Source: Calendula officinalis (taxonomy: Eukaryota > Streptophyta > Magnoliopsida > Asterales > Asteraceae). Taken from it: a stretch of DNA of 64,000 nt. Under the pieces are notes generated by a model. The model was not told the origin of the DNA, did not search any database, and saw only the letters and a list, made by a program, of their open reading frames with translations. Location of the stretch: assembly GCA_963853835.1 (NCBI GenBank), contig OY970823.1:67031845-67095844 (forward strand), read 5' to 3'. The translations under genes were made by a program, and so were the position numbers. Shown piece after piece: positions 47,104 to 56,947 of the stretch (position 1 is its first letter; each line of letters starts with the position of its first letter).

Positions 47104-47378
47104 ATGGTGAAGAGCTTTACTCTGATCCAAACAGTCGCAACCGCCGGACTCTTCTCCGCCGTCTCGTTCTGGTAATTTGCAAATCTGAATTCAGCTCATT
47201 TCTCCTTTCACCTTCTGATTCGATTCGAGATGTTCGTATTTAACTAATCGTATCCCTAATTTTTAGGTATGGGTTCATGTTTGGCAGAGAAACATCTCGG
47301 AAGGAATTAGGTGATCTAATCGCAGATCTCCGCCGTGGAAATCCTGATTCTTCGTCTTCTAACCCTCCACACTCTTAA
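47104..47378 (+). CDS. Small single-pass membrane protein (59 aa), two exons
   Basis: Exon 1 (47104-47171) and exon 2 (47267-47378) are joined by a consensus 95-bp intron. The protein starts MVKSFTLIQTVATAGLFSAV, passes through VSFWYGFMFGRETSRKELG and ends in a Ser/Pro-rich tail. The hydrophobic stretch of residues 7-30 could be one membrane helix, followed by a basic FGRE-SRKEL segment. The frame is split by the intron, so simple ORF searches miss it. I recall similar small plant proteins of unknown function, but I cannot name the family with certainty. Confidence 0.7.
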
Positions 47379-48255
47379 TTTGGTAAAGTTTTCTGATTTC
47401 AATCTCATTCCACTCCACCACATTCGATCAATGTATATACATGCTTGTGTCTATCGTTCATGTCTGCTAGTATTCATCTTCCTAATTGAATGAATAGCTA
47501 TGTACTTATATGATGTTAAAGCAATTTGATAAATTCTTCAAACAGGATAATGCGATACTTAAACTTGAGTGTTAAAATGGGTACTTTTCTACTTCGAAAT
47601 GTTGTCTATTTAAATTACAATATAGTGCTCAGTTTTTCTAATCACACTGAACTTGATGACAAGTTACTAACTCACTGCAAATCGAATAATTTAGGTGTTG
47701 TCACAACAACTTTTATATGACTTTTTGCTTGTGAAGCACCAGTCTTGCAGAAAGCTGAAATTGCTTAAATTTCATCTGTTGGTGTTATTAATACATCATG
47801 AGTATGGTACATGCAGGTATGCTTCGAGTTGAGGATTGTAGCTTCAAGTGATAACTTTGAGAAATCAACTAAAATCCTGTTCCATCCTTGTGAGAAATCA
47901 AGGCTGAATTCTGCTACCAATGGAGTTAGCTTTTATTTACAGGCATTTTTTCTTCTCCTTAACTTAGCTGCCCGAAAAGGGACCTTGGCAGGTAGCTTTA
48001 ACATTGATTTACATGTGAAATGAAATAATATGAAATGAATCTTGAGTTTATTTTTGGATTAGCCAACTCTTTATGCCTCGATCTCGTGACACTGCCTATT
48101 CATCCCCAACTGGAACCTGATAGTGATTGCCAGATCAAATTCAAACAGTCCATAAGTTTCCATAAACAGATTAACACAATTATAATTTAATGAATCAATA
48201 CTTTTATAAGACACAAATAATTTAATAATCCAAAAGACGGGAATTTATATGTACC

Positions 48256-48421
48256 GGCAGAGCACAAGTGACCAAGATGCAGAGGGAAAAAGCAAAAGAC
48301 ACAATGCCTAACCATGTGCAAACCCTAGTGTAGATGCACTCATAATCAAGGATCACAACTCGCAACAAATTTAGGAAAGCAATCAGCAAAAAGATTGCAA
48401 CAAATCGGAACATCACCTTAA
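48256..48421 (-). other. Hydrophobic exon-like open segment (minus strand)
   Basis: The minus strand is open from an AG near 48422 to a donor-like GTACAT at 48255. It encodes MFRFVAIFLLIAFLNLLRVV and then CTWLGIVSFAFSLCILVTCA, two possible membrane helices. I do not recognise it and found no partner exon. It could be a chance frame in AT-rich DNA. Confidence 0.25.
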
Positions 48422-49008
48422 AATCTATAATTCTATATAGATTACCGGATCGGGGAGATAATTATGAAGACACAATTCATAGAGATGATAAACCCCAATA
48501 TATTAGCAATACCTTCAGGATGCTCTTTGGAGCATTTTGAAGGAATCTCCAATATTATTTGGACTTTAAAAAAAGGCAAATGCTAAGCTTAAAACCTTTT
48601 TTTAGCTTATCGAAAAGCCATAAGCTCTTCAAATAAGCTAAAACAAACACCCTATAAGTTGCAGTCAATTTATTTTGGTAAATTCATATAATATTAAAAA
48701 GGGTTTTATTAACGATATCTCTAACGACCATCTTTAAAAAGTTATTACATGCATTATAAATTTATGTTTTCATTAATGGAGGGATAATATGTGGTCACCA
48801 TTTGTGAAGTTAACTCTAAATTCAGAGATTACAATGCCAGCAATACTTGTTTTCTTTGGTAATATCAAAGTCAGCAATTGACACAATGTTCCTTAGAAAT
48901 AATCGCTTCTTACTATGTAACAAAATGATTAATCATAATCCTTTTACCCATAATCCAAAAAGAAAGGACAAATATCAGAATTCCCACAATGAAGCCCTCT
49001 TCATGCTC

Positions 49009-49017
49009 TATATATAT
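49009..49017 (+). promoter_or_regulatory. TATA box of the subtilase gene
   Basis: TATATATAT lies 58 bp upstream of the start codon, which implies a very short leader of roughly 25-30 bases. Confidence 0.5.
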
Positions 49018-49066
49018 GGATTCTTCAAACATCCCATGAAATATACTCTCAAATTCTTCAATAATC

Positions 49067-51313
49067 ATGGAGAAAAAGAGATACAACTTTATACCACAAG
49101 TTTCCTTTTTGTTGGTTCTTAGTTTTACCAACATTTTTAGTATTGTTTCTGCGAATTCCAACCAAGCGGAAACCTACATTGTTAACTTAGATGCTCCTAA
49201 TGGTATAAATTTTGCTACACTAGAAGACCGTCAAAATTGGTACAATTCAATTTTGATGGCGAGCAGTATTACTAATACTGACTCAGAAGTGCAACCAAGA
49301 ATTATTCATGAATACCACAATGTCTTTACCGGCTTTGCAGCCAAACTGTCGCCAAACCAAGTGAAAGCATTGGAACAAATGGATGGATTTGTATCTGCTA
49401 GACCTGAAAAGTTGTACAAATTGCATACAACGCATACTCCAAAGTTCTTGGGGTTGCACGAGAATCTAGGATTATGGAGAGGATCAAACTACGGAAAAGG
49501 AATCATCATCGGAGTTCTAGACACTGGGATATCGCCAGGTCATCCTTCTTTTGATGACGCGGGGGTCCCACATCCACCCCCAAAATGGAAAGGAAAATGT
49601 GAAGTTGCGGGATGCAACAATAAGTTAATTGGAGCAAGAGATTTTACTGACAGTGGTGGTCCCGGTTCACCACTTGATGATGAGGGACACGGGACCCACA
49701 CTGCTAGTACAGCTGGCGGGAACTTTGTTGACGGTGCTAATGTTTTTGGGAACGCTAATGGTACCGCTGCTGGTATGGCACCGCTTGCTCATTTAGCCAT
49801 GTATAAAGTGTGTGGTGAAGATGGTTGTTTAGATAGCGCCATTTTAGCCGCCATGGATGCCGCTATTGAAGAAGGAGTTGACGTGCTTTCATTATCACTC
49901 GGTGGAGCTTCGGTCCCGTTTTATGAAGACGGCATTGCGGTTGGTGCATTTAGTGCTATACAAAAGGGAATCTTTGTAAGTTGTTCGGCTGCTAATTCGG
50001 GACCGTTTAGTTCCACATTATCAAACGAAGCTCCATGGATCCTAACCGTTGGTGCTAGTACCGTTGATAGAAACATACGCGCAACCGTTTATCTCGGAAA
50101 CGAGGCGAAACTTGATGGAGAATCGTTATTCCAACCGAAAGATTTCCCTAAGAACTTTTTCCTCCTCGTGTACCCGGGTTTGACCGGCGGTCAACAAGCA
50201 GCGTGGTGCAGTCCAGGATCGTTAAAAGGTATCGACGTTAAAGGGAAAATAGTGGTATGTGATAGAGGTGGTGACATTGCAAGAATTGACAAAGGTGTAA
50301 CGGTCAAAGATGCCGGTGGTGCTGCGATGATTCTAGTGAACGAAATAGCGGATGGGGTTAGTACAGAAGCCGATGCACACGTTCTTCCTGCATCACATGT
50401 CGGTTATAAAGACGGTGTTATAATCAAAACGTATATCAATTCAACATCACCTCCCGTTGCTACAATCATATTTCGAGGAACGGTCATTGGTGTAAAAACA
50501 GCTCCCGAAGTGGCTTCTTTCTCTTCCCGAGGACCTAGTTTGGCGAGCCCGGGAATCGTTAAGCCCGACATCATCGGGCCAGGAGTCAGCGTGCTCGCCG
50601 CTTGGCCCGTTTCAGTCGAAAACACAACAAAAACAAAAGCAACATTTAACATGATTTCGGGTACTTCAATGTCATGTCCTCATCTTGCGGGTATATCCGC
50701 ATTATTAAAAAGCGCACATCCGGATTGGTCTCCAGCCGCCATTAAATCCGCGATCATGACCACTGCGGGTCAAGTCAACCTAAACGGTCAACCCATCGAG
50801 GACGAGCGAGAGCTCGCGGCAGACATTTTTGCCATCGGGTCGGGTCATGTCAACCCGTCAAAAGCTAACGACCCGGGGCTTGTTTTCGACATCCAACCCA
50901 ACGATTACATACCTTATTTGTGTGGTTTGGGATACACAAGTAAACAAGTGGGACTCATCGTGCAAAAAAGAGTCACATGTTCAAAAGCAATACCCGAAGG
51001 ACAATTAAACTATCCTTCATTTGCGGTTACTCTAGGAGCTCACGATGAGATATCATTCACACGGATAGTGACTAATGTTGGTGTCGCGAATTCCACTTAC
51101 AGTGTAACATTTGATTCCATACCAGTTGGTTTAAATATAGGTGTGGGTCCCAGTGAGCTTCAATTCACGGAATTAAACCAGAAGTTAACGTATCAAGTGA
51201 TATTTGTACGGGATCAGGGGGTTCAGGTGAAACCTTCATATGCGGAAGGATCTATGACATGGAATTCTGGTAAGTATTCGGTTAGAACCCCGTTCTCGAT
51301 CAAGTTTGTTTGA
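49067..51313 (+). CDS. Subtilisin-like serine protease (subtilase, SBT1 type)
   Basis: An intronless gene of 748 residues, normal for plant subtilases. An N-terminal signal peptide (FLLVLSFTNIFSIVSA, about 13-29) is followed by an I9 inhibitor propeptide (about 36-120). The mature enzyme is predicted to start near TTHTPKFLGL. The catalytic triad is visible: Asp152 in GVLDTGI, His208 in GHGTHTA and Ser534 in SGTSMSCPH, with the oxyanion Asn310 in SAANSGP. A PA insert (about 350-460, GKIVVCDRGG) and a C-terminal Fn3-like domain complete it. It should be secreted to the cell wall and cleave peptides or proteins there. Substrates cannot be read from sequence. It resembles the SBT1.2 group, but a tree would be needed. 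Confidence 0.93.
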   Translation: MEKKRYNFIPQVSFLLVLSFTNIFSIVSANSNQAETYIVNLDAPNGINFATLEDRQNWYNSILMASSITNTDSEVQPRIIHEYHNVFTGFAAKLSPNQVKALEQMDGFVSARPEKLYKLHTTHTPKFLGLHENLGLWRGSNYGKGIIIGVLDTGISPGHPSFDDAGVPHPPPKWKGKCEVAGCNNKLIGARDFTDSGGPGSPLDDEGHGTHTASTAGGNFVDGANVFGNANGTAAGMAPLAHLAMYKVCGEDGCLDSAILAAMDAAIEEGVDVLSLSLGGASVPFYEDGIAVGAFSAIQKGIFVSCSAANSGPFSSTLSNEAPWILTVGASTVDRNIRATVYLGNEAKLDGESLFQPKDFPKNFFLLVYPGLTGGQQAAWCSPGSLKGIDVKGKIVVCDRGGDIARIDKGVTVKDAGGAAMILVNEIADGVSTEADAHVLPASHVGYKDGVIIKTYINSTSPPVATIIFRGTVIGVKTAPEVASFSSRGPSLASPGIVKPDIIGPGVSVLAAWPVSVENTTKTKATFNMISGTSMSCPHLAGISALLKSAHPDWSPAAIKSAIMTTAGQVNLNGQPIEDERELAADIFAIGSGHVNPSKANDPGLVFDIQPNDYIPYLCGLGYTSKQVGLIVQKRVTCSKAIPEGQLNYPSFAVTLGAHDEISFTRIVTNVGVANSTYSVTFDSIPVGLNIGVGPSELQFTELNQKLTYQVIFVRDQGVQVKPSYAEGSMTWNSGKYSVRTPFSIKFV

Positions 51314-51896
51314 AAACTGTTTAATTCAATCAAGTTTGTTGATTTCCATTGATGAAGGATATGTTTGTTCATCATTAACAATAATACATGCTCTGTTTCG
51401 TGATCGTATTGTTTCAAGTGTAACCATTTTTAAATTGTAATCGATCTTGATGGTTGGTTATAAAGTACTAGAAGCCAAATTATTCTTATGATAAATAATT
51501 AACTTTAAGATAATGATGTTAGTTTATTATTATTGATGTACATTTAACTGCTTTAAGGCTCATGGTTATGATTATTAGATTATAGATCAATATATGGATG
51601 CAAAAAGACACGAGCAAGATGAGGAAACCCAAAATTCGAATTTAACTGTTTCCATTTGACAATTTATCAAGCAATATACCTTAAATTGTTTAATATTACA
51701 AAGACACGTTAATTGCTACATTCAACTATTAACGAAATAGAGTTTATGGTTATACAATTTACCATGGTTTATGCACCTTTTTTTTATTTAACCTAAACCC
51801 CTTGTCAGTTGTCAACCTTCAACATGAACTCTGTCGCTTTTATTCAAATCCTAACCCGTAATAGCACACGGGTATTGAAAATCGTGACTAGATTGA
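51314..51896. other. Convergent intergenic region
   Basis: It holds the 3' UTRs of the subtilase (plus) and the E2 gene (minus), whose stop codons face each other 583 bp apart. No other feature seen. Confidence 0.6.
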
Positions 51897-54800
51897 TTAT
51901 CTCATCATATCCAGCAAGAGCAACTCGGGGTTTTCAATAAGCTTCTTCCATTCATTGCAAAATTGTGCTACATTTCCTCCATCAAGAATCCTATGATCTG
52001 CTGCTATGTTTACCTAATCAACACAACACATTACTACAAACACATAAAATACAATTTAGTTGACAAAATGAACTAGAATTACCGTCATGAGTGAGACAGG
52101 GTACACACATCCATCATGGTCAAAACAAGCGACCTTTTGGGTGCGGCCAAGGGCTATAATTGCAGCTTCGGGAACATTAATGAGGGGTGAGCCGTACTTT
52201 CCACCAATTGCGCCAATATTGCTCAAAGTTATGGTTCCACTGCGTATGTCTTCGGGGCGAAGCTTGTTTGCTTTAGCCAAGTTTTGTAATCGTGTGAGTT
52301 CCTTGGCGATCTAACAAAATCGTCATATAAGCATGTTTATTGTGTGTGAACTTTGCGATTTTTAAGGATATTAATGGAAGGTTTCTTTATGAGAAGTCAT
52401 TTTTATACCATAACTTTTAGTTAATACACCACAAAGTGCATGTTTTACAGCTAATTGTACAACTATACTAAACAGTGAGTGTGTAGAATGAGTTAAATAT
52501 TATGGTGTATAAATCGCATCCCTTTCTTTACAGCTAACCTCCAATATGGAATGCGATTGAACATTCTTTATGTTTGGTACTACTAAACCCACTGGTGTGG
52601 CCATCGCGATTCCAATGTTGTGTGAACCTACAATGATTACAAAATACCAAAATCATGTACCATCTGAGGGTCACAAAAACATAGGTTACCTAAATAAGGA
52701 TTCAAACAATATTTAATAACGCATAAACTTAAGGACGACCTATCAGAAAATGTATATATATTGTACTTTGAAAGTTACATTTTTATGTAGAATTTGGTCA
52801 CATTAAGTGGTAAAATGATAGTGATTTGGTTATATCAAAATGGTAAAGAATAAAAGTTAATTGCATCAAAAAGTTATTACCTTTAAGAATGACTTCATAT
52901 CTATCTAGATTGAAGGTACTATTTAGCAAAGGATGTTTAATCAACGCCATCGAGAGGGATTTTATCAGAACAGGGAGAAACGTGAATTTGATATCGGGGT
53001 CCAAATTATGTTTTCGGAAAGCATCTTTAAGCTTCCCAAGCTTGTCGCAATTAATCTCTTCGATATAATGAAAATGAGGTATGGTTGTTGCCGCGGTCAT
53101 AGACTTCACCATTGCACGTCGATAACCCCTAGGCCATAACCAATCAACTTTCGTCATAAAGTAAAGCCCAAAATGCATCTTAGTACTTGAATTTCGTTAA
53201 TTGACTATTTGTTTTTTGGTTGACTATATGTTTTCTTTTCCACCCGAATTATTAAAAGAGAACCATAATACTCTGAACTTAGAAAAATAGTCAATTTAGT
53301 ACCCTAATTTGCTTATGGTTTCAATATATATGAGCTTATAGTAAATCATATAAGAAAATGTGCTAGAATCATATAAGAAAATGAACTTAAAAGCTATACG
53401 AGAAGTAAATCATATAAGAAAATGTGCTAAAATTAGAGTCCTTGTACTAAATTCACCTTTTGCAACTTCATGGTACCTTGCCGACATTAATAGTTCAGGG
53501 TAGTAGAAAAACGTGTCAACCAAGTTCAATATACTAAAAATGCATTTTGGCCTTAAATGCAACACATATACTAATAAAAAGTGTATAGTTTGATATTGTC
53601 GTTACCCTAAATAATTCAATTCTAAGTTCTAACACAAGATTAGTTAGATACCTTATGGACAATGTCTTGTCCTGATAAATGGATTCATTTGCTACAACTT
53701 GCAGTATATCTTCTTCAGCTTCTGATATTGGTTCAATAGAATCGGGATTGAAAATGTCATGTTTGTTTCGAGCAACATATTTGAGGACATCTTCTTTTTG
53801 TACTCTTCCATGTTTACCGGTTCCTGGGACATTGTGTAGATCTATACCGTGTTGTTTTGCAAGGTTGCAAACAGCAGGAGTGGATAATGGTTCAGATTTT
53901 TGAATCTTGGTGACCTCTGGACTTTTATTTTTGAGATTATTAGTAGAATCGGAACCTGGTGACGAATCACGGAGATCGAATGGGGATTGAGAACCATCAA
54001 CGGTTACTCTCAGAAGAGTTTCTCCGACCTAAGATTAAAGTGGTCACAAAAACATCAATAAAAAGCTACATATAGAGTTTATATTTAATTTTATAGGTAA
54101 TAACCTTTGAGATGTATTTGTCCGAAACTAATGAGAAATTCAATTGCAAAAAGAAGTTTTTTTCACCCTAACTCGTTTAACATTCATATAACATACATTT
54201 TAGACCCATAAAGAATACGCTTAACATTTTTAGTTATTGAACAACTTTTCCGTACCTTTACAATATTACCAGGAACATGTAATAATTGAACAACTTTTCC
54301 TTGGTAACGGCTTGTTATTTCGATCGTAGCTTTGTCACTTTGAACTTCACAAAGACGTTGATATTCTTCGACTTCATCTCCCTGCCGATACAAAATTATT
54401 TGATCTAAAAAAAGATGTTTGTTATTCTTGTGCAATCAAACAATTAACTAATTTATGTTTAGACCCTTCAAATTATGAGTTCCAAACCATCTGATGAAAC
54501 ATAGTGGCCGGTAAAGAATCCTGAATGACTTTCTAGAGGTTACAAATTTAATCCCTCCCCGTATAAACATTTACCCGATGATCAGTGAAATGTTCGATCG
54601 AAAACAACCACAACAATGGTATGATTAAGTTGCATACATCACGAACATAAAATCGGCCACCCAGGGTCCAGAATTCATTTTTTATAAACTAAAAAAAAGA
54701 ATGTTATGGTCAAAATTGGCTTAAAACTGTTAGCATAACAGTTTTATTCGACTTTATTAGTTGGGTTAAGTTATATATCTAGCCCATTAACTTTTCTATT

Positions 54801-55296
54801 CATATTGTATGTTTACACAAATTACCCACCTCGTTGACAAACCATTTGAGAAGTTCGCATTCTGCAATACCTTCACCGGTTTGTGCTAAGGGGATATCGA
54901 TCACGTTGTCCGCTTGCAAAGCCATTGCATTGGTCGAGAAGTAATGCCCCTTACCATTAAACATATTCTTCAGCTACATTTGACAAACAAAAAACATCTT
55001 AATGGTTGGCAAAAAAAAGACACTCATCATATCATCAAAATATAATAAGTTAATAAAAAAGGAATGCAAAGATTTAGATCAAAATCAGCCATCAACATTG
55101 TTCAAATTAAAAAAACCTTATTAGAGCAGTCAAACGTTGACTTCGTAGGAGTTGGAGCAGCACCAAAGTGGGTGGCCGTCGGAGGCTTCACCTCAGTGGC
55201 TGCCGCCGTGGACGGTGGTAGTGAAGTAAGGCAAAAGAAATAGCCGTTGTTGGACCTCCAACCAAACCTTTTCTGGAAAATGCTGCGCGCCAACAT
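51897..55296 (-). CDS. BCE2: Branched-chain 2-oxoacid dehydrogenase E2 (lipoamide acyltransferase), mitochondrial
   Basis: Eight minus-strand exons, 55117-55296, 54830-54973, 54256-54381, 53652-54028, 52881-53128, 52539-52627, 52083-52310 and 51897-52013, join in frame to 502 residues. E2 transfers acyl groups from branched-chain oxoacids to CoA in Val/Leu/Ile breakdown. The N-terminus MLARSIFQKRFGWRSNNG is Arg-rich and free of acidic residues, as in mitochondrial presequences. The lipoyl domain has the lipoylated Lys125 in VQSDKATIEI. A peripheral subunit-binding domain follows (about 198-235, STPAVCNLAKQHGIDL). The catalytic domain ends with DHRILDGG (His471, Asp475). MITRFMT-like spacing is normal for the family. 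No break is seen. Confidence 0.94.
52391..52522. mobile_element. Mutator-type MITE inside an E2 gene intron
   Basis: 132 bp with TIRs of the type GAGAAGTCATTTTTATACC and, from the right, GGGATGCGATTTATACACC. The flanking 9-mers TTTCTTTAT and TTTCTTTAC differ at one base. It sits only about 16 bp inside the intron from the donor at 52538, yet leaves the donor intact. It is related to the repeat at 6255-6390. Confidence 0.72.
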
Positions 55297-55594
55297 TTTG
55301 AGAATACCAATAATAATAAATTATCAATGTGTAAATGTGTGTTTTAAAAACAGTTCAAAGAAAACATTACTGTGTTGACTTTTCTCTATGGAGGTCAAAG
55401 AGGTATGGCTAGAAACCGGCAACCGGTCTAGTTTTTAAAATTATGCGTGGTTGGCACCGATATTGGTAGCAGAATAATGGCACAAGACGACAAGAATAGT
55501 AATAAGCACACATTTTTCTAAATGAAAAGGGGTTCAATTGGATTTTGTGGGCTTTTAATTTACCTTGTTAAAACTGAAAAATGTTATACAGTAA

Positions 55595-56918
55595 TTTTAT
55601 CTAGTCCCAAGGGACATTTATTAATCCTTGGATCAAGAAAAATTAATGGTCAAGATCAAGATTCAAAACCACCACCACCACTACAAGCACATGTGCTTCT
55701 CCGGCGGCCGGAGACGGCGGCCGCCCGGTGGCGGCGGACAGCGGCGATGGGCGGCGGCTGGCGGCGGCGGACGGCGGCTGGCGGCGGCCGGAGGTGGCCT
55801 CCGGCGGTGGTGACCGGTGGTGGTAGTCGTGACTGGAAGCACATGTACTTCGTGACTTGTTTTGGTTTTTTTTCCGTGTAGTGAAGCACATGTGCTTCAT
55901 AACGTCAAGCACATGTGCTTCGTGATTCAAACACAAATGACTTGTTTGTAAGTTACATGTGTTCGTGAACAAAAACACATGTGCTTGGCTTTATGAAGCA
56001 TTGGCTTAATGAAGCACATGTGCTTGGCTTTATGAAGCACATGTGCTTGGCTTTATGAAGCACATGTGCTTCATAATGATGTGTTCGTCACTTGTTTTGA
56101 TATTTTTTTCCGTGTAGTGAAGCACATGTGCTTCATAACGTCAAGCACATGTGCTTCGTGATTCAAACACAAATGACTTGCTTGTAAGTTACATGTGTTC
56201 ATGAACAAAAACACATGTGCTTGGCTTTATGAAGCACATGTGTTTGGCTTTATGAAGCACATGTGCTTCATAATGATGTGTTAGTCACTTGTTTTGATTT
56301 TTTTTCCGTGTAGTGAAGCACATGTGCTTCATAACGTCAAGCACATGTGCTTCGTGATTCAAACACAAATGACTTGTTTGTAAGTTACATGTGTTCAGGA
56401 ACAAAAACACATGTGCTTGGCTTTATGAAGCATTGGCTTTATGAAGCACATGTGCTTGGCTTTATGAAGCACATATGCTTCATAATGATGTGTTCGTCAC
56501 TTGTTTTGATTTTTTTTCCGTGTAGTGAAGCACATGTGCTTCATAACGTCAAGCACATGCGCTTCGTATGCTCCCTTGTGTGTGTTAGAAACTCATGTTT
56601 TTAGTGACTTGAAGCACATGTGCTTCGTGACCTGAAGCACATGTGATTCGAAGTAATATGCTGTATTTAGTGAAGCACATGTGCTTCGATACATCTATAC
56701 CACCACCACCCCCATTAGCACCAGCACCTTCACTGTCAGCCACCACCACCACCGCGGACGGCGGTGGTCGGCGGCGGTGGACGGCGGCCTGAGGTGGCCG
56801 GAGGCGGCGGCCGGTGGTGGTTGTAGGTGGGGGATTTGATCTTGTCCATCTTGATCCAATGGCTAGGATTTATCCCTTGGAACTAGACAAATCCTTTGGA
56901 CTTCCTAGAATACAATTC
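55595..56918. mobile_element. Non-autonomous TIR element carrying a palindrome array
   Basis: Long imperfect inverted arms: on the left TCTAGTCCCAAGGGACA, TTGGATCAAGA and AAGATCAAG, then ACCACCACC; read from the right TCTAGTTCCAAGGGATA, TTGGATCAAGA, AAGATCAAA and ACCACCACC. Inside each arm is a GGCGGC-rich block (55700-55820 and 56740-56820). Between them lies the tandem array listed next. A 29-bp direct repeat with one mismatch lies just outside (55566-55594 and 56919-56947), too long for a normal target duplication. The open frames here are not credible genes. Confidence 0.6.
55874..56700. repeat. Tandem array of about 200-bp units rich in AGCACATGTGCT
   Basis: Units start with CCGTGTAGTGAAGCACATG at 55874, 56110, 56306 and 56518 (spacings 236, 196 and 212; the last is partial). 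Each holds several copies of the palindrome AGCACATGTGCT, whose centre CACATGTG is an E-box. I count 15 exact copies in 55684-56685 plus several one-base variants. Confidence 0.9.
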
Positions 56919-56947
56919 TGTTAAAATTGAAAAATGTTATACAGTAA

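Noticed and set aside
50404..50652. Minus-strand open frame inside the subtilase gene
   Set aside because: Antisense shadow of a strongly conserved coding region with intact catalytic motifs.
55522..55978. Overlapping open frames on both strands around the GGCGGC block
   Set aside because: They come from the GC-rich low-complexity arm and palindromes of the TIR element and have no domain.
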